A program made the position numbers and the translations under genes. A DNA stretch of 64,000 nt from Ciona savignyi (taxonomy: Eukaryota; Chordata; Ascidiacea; Phlebobranchia; Cionidae): NCBI GenBank assembly GCA_000149265.1, contig CH003236.1, forward strand, positions 924,564 to 988,563, in the 5' to 3' direction. Under the pieces are notes generated by a model. It was not told where the DNA came from. It did no database searches and was given only the letters and a program-made list of their open reading frames with translations. Below, one piece after another: positions 1 to 12,100 of this stretch. The stretch's first letter is position 1. Every line of letters starts with the position of its first letter.

Positions 1-325
1 AAGGTTTCCTACAAAAGTAGTAGATCAAACATGGCTTCCACCCATCAAGATAAACCTTATTTAACTTAACTAAAGAAGCTTTGATGAAATGAACGTTAAA
101 ACTGCAATATTTTAAACACATGTATGGCAACCAAGTACATCAAAGCGTTTAGATAAAGATTTCATTAATTATAATTAAATAAGACATGGAAGATGCCCAC
201 AATAGCAAGTAAAACATATGCAACTAAAAACACTTAGTCACTTGCTTTATTGTTGTTTTTTTATTAACTATAAAAATAAAGATTTAAAAATTAACTCTAA
301 ATAATAAAACCCAAAGACTAAATAC

Positions 326-1549
326 CTGAAGTGATCTGCGTCATCAACCCATCGGTCGTCTGTCACCAGCTTAACAGCGCCACCAAGCTGCAAAACAAGC
401 AGACAAGCTGCCCACTCTGCGCCATGTCGAGTGTTCACATATTCATCGTATATATTGAACTTCTCTACACTGGAGGTAAATATGTTGCACAATACTTGCA
501 AAATATGATAGCAGTATTGCCAGCATTTTGTTCAGACCGCAGCAAAACAAACTAAACTTTCAATGCGATATAAATAAACATAGTGATATTCCGAAAAGAA
601 TAACATAGTTCTCTCATGTCACACTTTATTACAACAAAATATTAACACATCACTTACGCGCGTGCATTTTGTACGACGCAGCTTTCCCAGTAATTATTGT
701 ACTTCTCGATAGACACGAACAATCTCAATAAACGGCCAGTGGCAGTTAGTAATGTGTCTTTCACCTAATTATTCAAAATTTTATTATCAGTTTTTGCTAC
801 CAAGCCTATTAAGAGGAAAGTAGATATGCATGAATGCAATGGCCATGTTCGTCCTAGTAGAAGGAAAAATGCAGGGGTGGTTATAACACTAAATAATGGT
901 TATGTCGTTTATGAACTCAGTTAACATGGTAATAAAAGTAAATAAAGGTTTTAACCTCGCCAGCAAGACTTATTCTCTGTGGCATCAACAGCAAAACAAG
1001 ATGTGGTACACTTACGTGAGGGAAAGTAAAATTAAGTTTTTAAGTATGAGAATTTTGACAAATACAAATCGCAATTTAAATCAGTTAATTGCAAGCAAAT
1101 TGTTTTATTTTTTTCTTTATAATAAAACCAAAATTTAAACAAAAAAGTTGCAAATTTGTAAATATATTAAAAATTATGCTGTAGTTACGGTCTTTGTGTA
1201 TGAATTGTGTGACAACAAAATTGAATATTGGACTTGGACATAAAGGTAGTGTGCCGTTATAAGATTCAAAATTACCATTCCAGAGAATAGCTTATTTCAC
1301 TTAGCCCAACCTTACCTTAAGTCCTCTCTCACTCTGCCAAAATCCGATCTCAGAACTTGAAGCATTTTGGATGACATTTGGAAAATCTGGAATGATTTCT
1401 TGGATTTGGGGAAGTTTCTTTGGTACAACTGCTGTTTCAACATGAGCTTTCAAAGCTTGTGTTGCGTAGAACTTGTGAATGCAACTGTTGCAAATTGGTA
1501 GAACAGCTTTGGTTGCAGAACGAAACTGCCAGCAGAAAGCAATACTCAT
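326..1549 (-). CDS. DMAC2-like mitochondrial protein, 5' part (partial at left edge)
   Basis: Three exons are read on the minus strand: 1549-1316, 764-658 and 469-326. Phases agree (0, then 2), and donors are GTAAGG, GTAAGT and GTATTT. The ATG at 1549 opens a roughly 30-residue leader rich in Arg, Lys and Ser and without acidic residues, which looks like a mitochondrial presequence. Exon 3 encodes RHGAEWAACLLVLQLGGAVK followed by a W..DDADHF segment. This recalls the conserved block of DMAC2/ATP5SL-type proteins (KHG, GGAVK, W, HF), which help assemble the distal membrane arm of respiratory complex I. The leucine-rich C-terminal half would lie beyond the left edge. The assignment rests on one conserved block and the leader, so it is moderate. 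Exons 1 and 2 are supported mainly by phase and splice sites. The gene lies just downstream of the RAD51C-like gene on the same strand. Confidence 0.5.
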
Positions 1550-1593
1550 CACAATATCATTACCAATCTACAAATATCCTAACATATTTTGAT

Positions 1594-1653
1594 CTGGTAT
1601 AAAAAGTGTGTAAGAAAACAACAACAAGAAAAATTAAGAAAATTAACAAAAGG
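1594..1653 (-). promoter_or_regulatory. Candidate trans-splice acceptor with pyrimidine-rich tract before the DMAC2-like ATG
   Basis: Read on the minus strand, a T/C-rich run of about 55 bases ends in TATACCAG at 1594. The DMAC2-like ATG follows 44 bases later at 1549. No donor or upstream exon is visible in the 164 bases separating it from the RAD51C-like stop codon. In tunicates such an orphan acceptor is the usual landing site for the spliced leader. The acceptor is seen; SL usage is inferred. Confidence 0.4.
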
Positions 1654-1712
1654 TTCATCAGTAATTGCAGAGTCTGATTCACAGTGTGGTAAAAAGAAGT
1701 TAAAAATTCGAA

Positions 1713-1718
1713 TTTATT
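1713..1718 (-). other. Polyadenylation signal AATAAA overlapping the RAD51C-like stop codon
   Basis: On the minus strand the last codons read CGC GAA TAA ATT, so AATAAA includes the TAA stop. No other AATAAA is visible before the next gene's ATG. It would give a very short 3' UTR, typical of internal genes in tunicate operons. Confidence 0.45.
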
Positions 1719-4700
1719 CGCGTTTTCGTTTCCTCATTTTCCGTGAACTAAGTACTGGTGACGGTGGGTCGTGTGACACAATTGAAGAACTTGATGGTTG
1801 TGCCATGTCATTGTCATCCACAACTGTAACCAATTGCTTTTGCGATAATTCAATCCATTTTGATGGAATATTTTCTTCATGGATCAGGTTTTTTTGTGGC
1901 TCTTCTTCAAGTTCAAACTCATCCATTAGCAGCTGTTCACGTGTGTTTTGTGAAATGTTCATGATTTGATCACATGCTGTCTCATGATCACAAGATGTCT
2001 TTTTGTCAGCTACTGCAGCGTGATCACGAATGCCATCACTTGTTATTAGAAAAGTTGCTGTTCCCCTGGGTCGGGTGGGACTCTTGTACAACAACGCATG
2101 TCTGCAATATATGCGGAAAGTTAGTTTTGGATCTATCCATAAAATTCCATGGATTTAAACAAAAATTTTAAGTGGCCAAGGTCAAAACAAGCAGCTGAAT
2201 GTCAGCCGTGCTACTATTGACTAAATTAAACAAACCATTCCCTCTGAAATAACTAGACTAGTCAATATAACACTATCAATTGTACATTTAGTCACAACAT
2301 CTTGCAGGTGCATACGCCTTTATAAACATAACCCACCCCCACTGCCCGTTTTTTACAACCCCATTGATCATAATACTTCATAAAATCTAACAAAAATAAC
2401 AAGGAGAATTTTCAACTAAAATTTTAGCATTATATATGTAATAGCCTATACATTATGCATCTTATACAGTATAATCACAAAAAAGAAATATGTATATAAT
2501 AATATATATCTGCAAATATTAAATCATTATTGCAAAATTAACCTTTTTTCATTATCTTTAAAGAGCATTAGCTTAGTATTGGGCAGGTTGGACCAACTTT
2601 CACCAAGAGCTGGGATAACAGACGATCCACCGTGTTCATTAAATTTTGTCGTCACCTGGACAAATACTGCAGCTTTATATTGCATATGGATGGTTGTTAT
2701 GAAAATAAATATTAAAGAATATATTGTACAAATAATATAGAATACATAATGCCACTTGTACTTATAGTTGATATGCTGTACCTATTACAGTGTGTAACTG
2801 GTTGATTTATTTATATTCTTGTCAGTGAGAAATTTTATCAGCAGTTATCGTAATACACCTCATTTCCAGTCCAGATGTACTATTACAGCAAACAGATGGG
2901 TAATTCGCTATCATGTTGATTAGTTTGATAGTTACTGTACTAAACCTATATATCATAAAGATATTTTTAATCAACCTTGTACAGTTGGCTGTAACCAATT
3001 TTACCTGGTTAACCAAGACAACTGCAATATCACAATGGGCAGCAACTTTTCTAAAGTTCGAAGCGAGGTTATTCAAGAGTTTGTTTCTTATTCTCATGTC
3101 TTCTTCAGGTCGAATACATTGCGCAACACTGTCAACGACCACTAGTTTTACCTGGGTGCAGGTGAAGTAGATATTATTTAATAAACAATCATTGTGTTTC
3201 GTAGCAAGGTTGGCATTAAAGGAACAGCTCGTTTAAGGTCTACATTCCTGGTTGTCAGTGATGCTGTGGATCTTCCTATCAAAATTAATATTCAAATGCA
3301 CAATGATTCGGAAATAATATTTCATTCTAGAAATTTAAAATTAATTGCTTGTAGTGAAACAAAATAACTTTTATTCCTATGATTTTGATTTTTAAAATGG
3401 TTAGAACTTTGTAATATTATTTTTCGTAATCACTCTAAACAAAATCAGTTTTTCACACCACCACCAGTTTTAGAAACTAAACTGATTCAGATAAGGTAAC
3501 CCCTGCTGTAGACCTAACTCAAGTAATGTATGTATTATTAAGATTGTTTTGTGTGAACATGTAAACTACTGTGATCAACTATACCTTGGGGTGAGATTTG
3601 ATAAACTCTGTCAGTTGATGTGTAACAGCAAGCAACTGGACCATGTTGATGCATCGAAACAAATAAATTCCAGACAGAATTTGATCAATAGATGCATTCA
3701 TTGCTTTGCCGTCTGAATTTTATATTTTTTGTTTAATGTTGCACAATAATGTAAAGTAAAAGCTCGATTTAAAAACATTTAAAAATCTTTACAGTTTCAC
3801 TACCTTTGATAATTCAATTTTGATTCTCAATAAATAAACTTTTAAAACAGAGTGTTTCAGTAATGTTAAGTTTATTTGTTTCTGCACCAGTTGTTAAATC
3901 ATTTCTACATGTAACAACATTTTCTTACATCATTAAATGATAATAAAAGTTGTACCAAACTAGTAAAATTGTACCAAACAATTAATCTAAAATTTAATTT
4001 AAATAAATCATGAAATTATATCCAAACATATTTACATTGCAAAATCATTGCCTTTGCAATCTGCCCGATCCTTGCAGATTTAAAAGTCATTTCAGTATCA
4101 ATGTACACTGATTCCCCATCTTTACCATTTAGCATTGAATGAATGAAAGCACTGACCGAAAATTGGAAACATAATTGTGTTTTACCACAGCTGCTTTCTC
4201 CTGTGTGAATGATGGGTTTAGTTTTGTGCTGAAGGAAAAAAGTCAACACAGTACCAATATCTGTATCGCTAGTATACAATTTCATATTCGGGCCATTTTG
4301 CCTCAGCACTATTTGGACAAATTTTTTTAGTGTGGGTAAAGCAAGAGTGACACAAACTATGTTTCTTATGACATGAGCTAAAAATAGTTGGGAACCACTC
4401 TTATAACAGATACAAAATTGGCCCATATCTTATTATTTCTAATCCTACCTGTGTTTTTTTTGTGTTAATTTACTTTTACTCCTTTTCGTTGTATGCACAT
4501 ATGACGGGGCAAAGAAATAGAATAGAATATTCATGTTTTTGGAATCGGACAGCCAATAGCATTATCACACATATATTTGTCACATTAGCTATTGCCCAAT
4601 GTCAGGTTACTGTAGCTATTGTATAGTGCTGTTTATGCTTAAGACACTCCTTTCATTTAGGTAGAATCCATTAATCTACTGGGTTCAGCTAAGTGCCTTG

Positions 4701-5452
4701 TCTTAAGAAACAACAAACAACCAACTAATTAGCACACTTAAGATCTTGCCAACTGGAATGAGGTGAAACACAGATTTTTGTCCACAGACTAACCTGCTGA
4801 CGAGGGTAACATGTAGAGTTCCCTAAATTTGACATACTATTTGTTTAAAACTTAATGCCGTCGTGGTGGGTTTGGGATTTGTATAAATTTCGGAAATGGA
4901 TGGTAATCGATAATTTGTTAGTAGGCTATACGGATTTTCACAGTTTCCCTACTTATCTGCATTTTACCCAATTTTTCCCTAAATATCTGCATCTTACCCA
5001 ATCTGCGGACTGTTTTGTTAGTAAAGAAAAATCTGGATTATACCTGATCCAGGATTAATCCTCTAACAATACGTTTCACCAAAACCCCTACCAACTTTTG
5101 CCTAAAAATCGTATGAACCAAAGGTAGACAGGCTTCACTAATCTGCGGGACAGTTTTGTCAATAACATGAGCATGTCAGGTTATTTTATTATATAACCTG
5201 CCCTGCTCAGTTTTGCTGTAAAACCAGGAAACCCTGTATTTTTAGCAAAAATGCGCATGACACAAATAGTTCACGCGCCTACAATAGCAAGGAATACATA
5301 TTTTTAATGCAAATTTCTTTACCTGCAATTTCTGTTATACTTCCAATTTCCACTCCACCACCTAAAATAATGTCAAGACTTGGCGAAAACGTAGAAATCT
5401 TTCTACTTTTGTTCAAATTTTCATGTAAAATTGTTGCAACACTTCTTAACAT
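1714..5452 (-). CDS. RAD51C: RAD51C-like DNA repair recombinase paralogue
   Basis: Six exons: 5452-5323, 4200-4036, 3712-3585, 3151-3005, 2655-2543 and 2101-1714. Together they give 1071 nt, or 356 aa. Exon 1 carries ILGGGVEIGSITEIAG. Across the exon 1/2 junction the Walker A motif reads GESSCGKTQ, followed by VYIDTE. Exon 4 has the Walker B strand KLVVVDS and an LVNQ motif; exon 5 has VTTKFNE and PALGESW; exon 6 begins RHALLYKSP. These blocks follow RAD51C in order. RAD51C is the RecA-fold subunit of the BCDX2 and CX3 complexes in homologous recombination. A basic RKMRKRKRE tail closes the protein and could be a nuclear localisation signal. The ATG at 5452 has an in-frame TAA just upstream and leaves only about 20 residues before the core. 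The N-terminal helix-hairpin-helix domain of RAD51C is therefore absent, or lies on an unseen upstream exon. The roughly 100-residue C-terminal tail is longer than in vertebrates. Confidence 0.85.
4490..4745 (-). mobile_element. tRNA-derived SINE-like element, degraded, in RAD51C-like intron 1
   Basis: Read on the minus strand it contains the shared core: a CAAGGCACTTAG tract, then a GAACCCAGTAGATTAATGGA-type segment, a TCTACC tract, GCAATAGCT-like sequence and a terminal ATGAATATTCTATTC. The same order appears in plus orientation around 16905 and 42590. The tRNA-like head is missing or unrecognisable. It lies in the intron between 4200 and 5323. Confidence 0.55.
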
Positions 5453-6289
5453 TTTGTTCGGGATCCATTACATAAACTCAGTGTTTTTACCCGAGTAGCA
5501 TGAGTAAAAAACCCATAATATACATTATAAACAAGAAATAATTAATCACTTTCGTTTTATTTTGGATCGCATTTAAAAAAGAAAACACACTGTTGTTGCT
5601 TTTTTTCAGTTAGGCTAAGCGCTTAAAAGGGGACCGCTTTGTCCGACCTAACGTAAGGAATTCTAAAATAGGATTAAAATTAGGGCATGCACCTTTTTGT
5701 TGTTGTCTAAAGGGGAATTCCCGACCAATATTCAAAATACCCAAGTTTTCGGCATTTTATATTTTCTGTCTCGATATATTTATTTTCCGGCATCATAGGA
5801 TTAAAATAGCTAATTTAACTGTTTTCAACTCAGGTCTAAGAAGAAATTCAAGACAAACAAACAAATCACTAAAGTGACGGTGTTTAATCACTAGAAACGG
5901 CCGAGTGAACGGCCATACTCAAAGAAATAGTCAGTCTTATTCAAATTCAAGTTTACATGTAGCTGTGCATGTTTCTATGTATCAACCGATCTCGCTCGTC
6001 TGGCCCGAATATGTATAAAAAGGGCATTCTTAACAGAGTTTTGTGAAATTGAGACATGACTTTCCCCGATTTTGTCCGGTAACGAAATCCACCCATAAAC
6101 AACTGACATTTGATATAAAACACTATGGAAAAACAACTACAGGAAAAAAGTAAGTTTCCAAAACACGCCCCAACAAACTTTTTACCCTAATTGCCGTAAA
6201 AATCAAATGCATACTGCTGAAATGCATACTCTCCATTCATTAAAAGCAACGCAGAATATTTTGACGGGCACATAGACTGACATGATCCA

Positions 6290-6610
6290 TATAAAGCATA
6301 AGAAAGAATAGAATGTTCGTGTTTCGCTCTGTTAATGCAAGGTGCTTCATTACCCCGGCATTCATCAGATTGATGACCTATGGGAGTGTTCTAAGATGGA
6401 TAATCGTCCGATTGTGTCGCGCCCACTGTCGAGTTACCTAAGCTATTGCAGTGTATTGTGTATAATTGACATGTCCATTTAATTTAGTAGAATAACCTAT
6501 TTATAAACTGGGTTCAGTGCCTTGTCTAAGCACAAAAAAGACTAGTGAGTTTTGCCTTGTTCAAGCACAAAAAAGACTAGTGAGTTTCTAATCTGCAACC
6601 TTTCTATTAT
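6290..6610 (-). mobile_element. tRNA-derived SINE-like element, minus copy
   Basis: The minus strand shows the family core: GACAAGGCACTGAACCCAG, a tract matching the TACCAAATTGAAG region, CACTGCAATAGCT, TCGGACGAT-like sequence and the 3' end ACGAACATTCTATTC. The head end is interrupted by a local 35-base tandem duplication, listed separately. No coding capacity. Confidence 0.55.
6519..6588. repeat. Tandem duplication of a 35-base unit inside a SINE-like element
   Basis: Two adjacent units (6519-6553 and 6554-6588) run from GCCTTGT through AGCACAAAAAAGACTAGTG to AGTTT. They differ at only two positions (TCTAAG versus TTCAAG), so the duplication is recent or small-scale slippage. Confidence 0.8.
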
Positions 6611-7754
6611 AAGATGCACTAACGACTAACCCCATTAACTATTGTCAGTGTGACAAATTTACTCAAATATATACAATGTGTCTCTTTTAGATGACACAAC
6701 CAATGAAAAATATTTTAACTTTTAGTTATTTAATGAACAAGAAATCAGTTTTCAGATCTAGTCTGTCATTTTGATTTTTATGCACATGTACAAAGTAATT
6801 AGTTCGTAAATATGGTGCCATTTGCATTAGTCCGCTATGTTACAAAACAATGTCAAATCCGGGACGTGAAGAGCACTGTTATAAAAATCACAAGTTATGG
6901 TGAACATCAGGCCTATGTGCGGATCCGCATTCATTTTGCCGAAAGCTTAAGAAAGTTGAGAACTACTGCATTAAAGTACAACTTCGTTGGTCAACAATGT
7001 TTGCAGGCATCCATCCGACGGTAAACATATTCTCTCGAACTGCTGTTTGTGTTAAATGATGTAGATCCAGTGAATGCCGCCAAGTGTAAAATGTTCATCA
7101 TCATAATTGATCCTCGTCATGCTATGTGTAAAGAAGTTATTAAATGTAAACAAGTTTTACATACACTAACTGGAATGAGTTTCCACTAAAAAAGAAAAAC
7201 ACTTTATAAATCATGAATAAAGGAAGTTTTCACGGAATTCACTAACCAATTTGTGAAATGCATTGAAATTGAACATCCATGGCACGTAAACGGTTGGCGT
7301 AACATGGATGGATAACACATTGATTATTAATCATGAATAACTTACTTTATTCTCGATTCAAATGTTATTTCTCATTTGACTAATGAAACTCAGCCTTTGC
7401 CTAGAAAAAATCTTACTGCAATACATGCTGACAGTTGTTCCTCTTCAATATCTTTCAAACGACGTTGGCCGGTGGTTCTATAAGGAAAATAACAAGATTA
7501 ATCGGTCGGTACATCATTCTAAAGATGCTAATATCATTTAAATAAATGTTGTATTCTTAGTGTTGCTTTAGGATAGAAATATTTAAGTTTTGAATAACCT
7601 TCTCATTGATGTAAGAGGAGTTCGGATGTGATTAAGGTAAGAATTTTCAGTAACATAATTTTTACATTTTTAATTCGGTACAGGTTGTATTCATTTTAAA
7701 TAACCACCGGTAGGTATAAATGGGGTTAACTAATCTGTGCTAAATGTCTGACCC

Positions 7755-7910
7755 ATTAGTATGGTGGGTTAGTGCGACACCTTTCAACCGAAAGTGTGCA
7801 GGTTCGAAACTGGTCGCTAGCGGTTGGCACGAGGTGATCTGACGATTGTCCGTGTGCGGTTTCCATTCACGGCGGTAAACATGAATATCGAATCCTATCC
7901 TTTCAAAATA
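7755..7910 (+). mobile_element. tRNA-derived SINE-like element, internally deleted
   Basis: The head has an A-box-like GGGTTAGTGCGACACC and a B box GGTTCGAAACT at 7801-7811, as in Pol III tRNA promoters. It then jumps directly to the 3' family segment GGCACGAGGTGATCTGACGA and ends near CATGAATATCGAATCC. Compared with the copies at 16905 and 42590, the central segment (GCAAGGCAC to GCAATAGCTC) is missing. Confidence 0.6.
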
Positions 7911-9184
7911 TAAAAACATAACGCTGTTTAGGGTTTTTGTCCACCCTACATTGTAGGTACAAAAAACTTGCGAAAATTCATTAATTGTACTATGAACTTT
8001 AACGCAATAACTTACATAAGCATGTTTTGATTAAGGCTTTCTTCGACTACACGAAAATCTGTTTCCATTTCTCTCTATAAAAAATTAATATATTTGGTGT
8101 TAAAAATAACATGGACCAACATAAAAATTTAAAAAATTAATTCAAATTTAGCGCATCACATCTGGAAAGAGTAATCACATGCGCAATCGTCAGATTACCT
8201 TATACGTACATGCAAGGGGGTGTCATGTGGCAATTGACATTTGTCAGATTACTTAAAACTGACTGCCTGGTGGTAACGGTACGGACGTGGCAAAATTCGT
8301 TAACGAGACTGATACAGTACGGGATTATATATACAAAAAAAACATTATGGTTTTGAAACTTAGCCGTTGAAAAAAATGTCTGATTATCTGAGCTGTAACA
8401 GGGAGTTATACATACTTTACATTATTTTGGGGCTACCTACCTGCAGACTTTGTAAAGCCTATATCATAGAATCTACGTTATAAATCAAATAGACAATATA
8501 TTCCTATTAAACACAATAAACTACAATAGCTCCGGCTCCAGCAAGTTAATTCTGATTTTAAATGCTCTTGTATTAAAACCTGTTCTCTGTTTTCAACCCC
8601 GTAGATTCAGTATTCAGTCAATTAGCAGGAATTCCCGGTCTCTATTTTAGCACTGTCACAATGTAAACTATGTTTTCACCTGTTGTGTTTCTCCTTTATA
8701 ACTTGCTAGTCGTATTTCCGTTGTTGTTATAAATGTATTCGCTGTCTGCTCACCACAGAATCGCCTGGCGTGCCAGTGCATCATCTCTGTTAACTTAAAT
8801 ACATGCTAAAATTTATAACTGATTTAAAAACCCAAACACTCGGTCGAAAACCGACGTAGTGGGAAAACGACACATAGGACAAAAAGAAGCTTATTTGTCC
8901 ATTATTTAAATGAGACGATAGTGGTAGTCGACCGTAAAATGAAAGTTAAACGCTTGGTGTGGATTTCAAAAACGATGGTATGTGGGATAATTCGGGGCAG
9001 TTTGAGCAGATTATTGTGATGATGATTTTTTCTTACTACAAATAATTACGTTCTTAGTTGAAAAGGGGATTTGACTTACCTGATTAAAAATATAGTCTTA
9101 AATAATAAAACTTTCTAAAAACTATTAGTGCAACAGCTTATCATACATTTTGCTTTGAAAATGAAAAAACAGTTTGTATGCTGT

Positions 9185-12100
9185 TTAATGCAATTGTGAA
9201 TAACGCAACACTTCGCCTACCTTAAGTTTAATATCTTCTCTCATGAAGCAATATAGAATTGGATTTACGCAGCTATGAGTCCAGGCGAGACAAGTGCTAA
9301 ACATGTGTATGTAGTAGTGCACCACAGATGGCTGCAAGGGCTTTGCTGGGAGTACATAATTGATTAAGAACATTATTATCATCAGGAGTGAAAAAACATA
9401 GACCTAATGTTGTTTGTATATGTTGGGAACATTGCATTCTTTAACATAACACACAAGTAAGAGGAACACTGTCCAGCAGTGCCTTGCTCAAACATACAAG
9501 CGGTTCATTTTAACAGTTCGCCTTTTCGACTGAACTTATTAGCCAAAATATGGAAGTTAATTCTAAATAATCACCATATTTACTTATCACATATCGCGTT
9601 ATCGCGTAATCACTTACGACCAACTTACAAATAAGCTGAAGACCTTGTGCAGCATACAATGCATTTGATATTTGGTTGGGCAGCCAACACAAGAGAAACA
9701 CCGCAATAACCACTAACACCATAGTAGTCGCTTTGTCCTGGAACAATTGCATTTTTATTCAAAATTTATTACGCGTATTAGCTGTGTAGGAATCATTTGC
9801 AAAATGAAAGTAACAGGTCAATTTTGTAAGTATTTATTTATCGGACTATAATGAATCCTGTAAACCACTCGTTATCTGCATTGTGCTAACGATGTTGAAT
9901 TTACATTATTTGAGTGCTTTTTAGCGGAAAACAACATACGAAAGGCTTAACATTTGAACAATTATGGTCCCCTTTCAAAATGAAGAACCATATTGATTTT
10001 TCCCAGGTTTCTTTAACATTTTATTCTGCGTAACTCTCGTCGTGACTGGCATGTTTTTGTCAGCACTTTGGCAAGAGAGGGTGCTTCAATTAGGTTGGAA
10101 GATTTAGAAGGGTTAACTGACGTATTAATAATTTGCAATGACCATAATTTCCGACATAAAAATGACCCACATTTTTCAGTCATTTCGCCGCCGATTTTCT
10201 TTATTTGCCGATATCGCAAAACTGGATTAGGTAAATAATACCAAAATTAACTTCATTACAATAAACTCGCAAATTAACATGCCAGTATATACCCCAATGA
10301 TAAAATATAGACTAGATTATAAATTACTGTTATAAAACGTGAATAAAAAAACGGAAACCATAAAAAAAGTGAATTTGAACCTTTTTTCCGATAAATTCCC
10401 CAAAACATAACCCCACTGAAATTATTGTTTATAAGGTCTATTTTAATTTCTCGTGTGACATCTAAGAAAAAATGTATAGAAACAGTAAGGTACGACGTTT
10501 TAAGGAATTTAGTAAGGTGCCAATAAAACTAAAATTATGCCTTTTTTACGTGCTGACGTTTTACCTCTGGGCTCAGTCAGTCAATTTGTGATTTTTTAAA
10601 TAAAATTGTAAACGTATCAACTAAACTATAGAATTCTAGAATTAAATATCCTTGGTTGCCTACAACATTTCCGAAATATATAAATCCCAAAACAAAGTAG
10701 AGAGTATTTTCAAACACCTTTTAACAAGTAATTTGTAAATCACATTTTAACTCTAAGATTTACTACAGGTTACCCAACCATACACTGCAGGTTTCCTAAA
10801 ATTTGAGCTATAATCAATAATTTAAGTGATTTTCCCGACTTGCGATTTCTTGAAAATCGGTTGATGATTAGTGATCCGTCTTGATTTAACCCATGTGTGA
10901 GAACAAGTAAGTGTTCTATCGATTCAAAAAATGAGAGGTGTTACCTAATAGCCTAGGTTGTTTACTTAAAAACTGGTACAGATAATTAATATCGTATTAA
11001 AATAATAAAAAAAAGTGCAGAGCATTATTATAGAATACTCAGAGTGCATAAAAACAGCTAAACATTTATAACAAGTGCGAAACAATGGGCGCTTTAAGAC
11101 GAAGAGAAAAGCTGTGTCTATTTTCAACCTCGGCAGCTGTTTTCCGACAAATCCCTCGTTTGTCTCCTATGAGATTAGGCTGTTTAGTTTAAAGCATTTT
11201 TAACAATGTACAAATATAAGAAACGTATATATACCCGCGAACCTATGAGTTTCTGCTTTTATAGAATAAAGTGGCAAATCTAACCTTTGAAATACAAGTG
11301 GTTTTAAAATTAGAGGTCGTTATATACTGGCATAAAATTCAGTTCACGTTTCCAAAAAAATAAGCTGGGTACAGTTAAATAAATGCGTCGTCTACACAGC
11401 AGAAGTTTCTTAGTTTGTTAGAAGCTGATTACTTGGATAAATGGGTTGTGCTTAAAAGGCTTTTAGGATGTTGCGATGTGGTCAAAAACCATTTCAAAGA
11501 GGTTTTTGTTTCCCTGTATTGTATAAAAGTAGCCTATGTTACTTTCTTAGATTGGATTTTAAGATTAGTACAACAGCGATATTTATAAAAACCGTAACCT
11601 AATGGCTATATTTTTACATTTACTTATCTTAGATGAGATTATACACACACATATTCTTGTGGGGGGTTTAACTTGGTTTAAGTAACGTTGCTCATGGTCG
11701 CAACCAATTGTTTTAAATTAACCTTCCAGTCGAGTCTCGACACAATAACGACACATTAACTCGAATATAATGAAAAATGAATGCAATTCCGTACTTGTCG
11801 TTTGCTGGTCAGCTTTCCACTGGTTTTCCGTGTTTTTAAGAACACAACAATCGAAGTATAGCATGCCGAAATGATGAGGAAGGGCAGAGTAAAAGCAACA
11901 ACTGACCTGGGGGTTATAAAAAGTTCAATAAAATGGATTAAACTGACACCATTTTATCTGGAATTTATTACCGGCTCGGTAAATCGTATTCTGAAGAAAT
12001 TCTGATTAAGGTATTTCCCGAAAGACCGTCTATTAAACTACTTTTTAAACTTTGATCAAGACGACTCGAATCTTATATGCACACTAACATACTAAACGGC

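Larger units (their letters stand above)
5453..9184. other. Intergenic region upstream of the RAD51C-like gene
   Basis: No coding exon is recognised here. The stretch holds SINE-like elements around 6290-6610 and 7755-7910. A 70-codon open frame at 6812-7024 has no recognisable domain and no convincing splice partners. The 5' flank of the RAD51C-like gene begins at 5453. Any 3' UTR of the GPCR would lie just below 9185. Confidence 0.5.

Noticed and set aside
5930-5950. CTTATTCAAAT resembling the complement of a tunicate spliced leader
   Set aside because: Only about 11 of 16 bases match what I recall of the leader, and there is no donor or SL RNA-like structure beside it.
6812-7024. 70-codon frame near the SINE cluster, considered as a transposase fragment
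   Set aside because: No transposase or reverse-transcriptase motif, and no terminal repeats around it.
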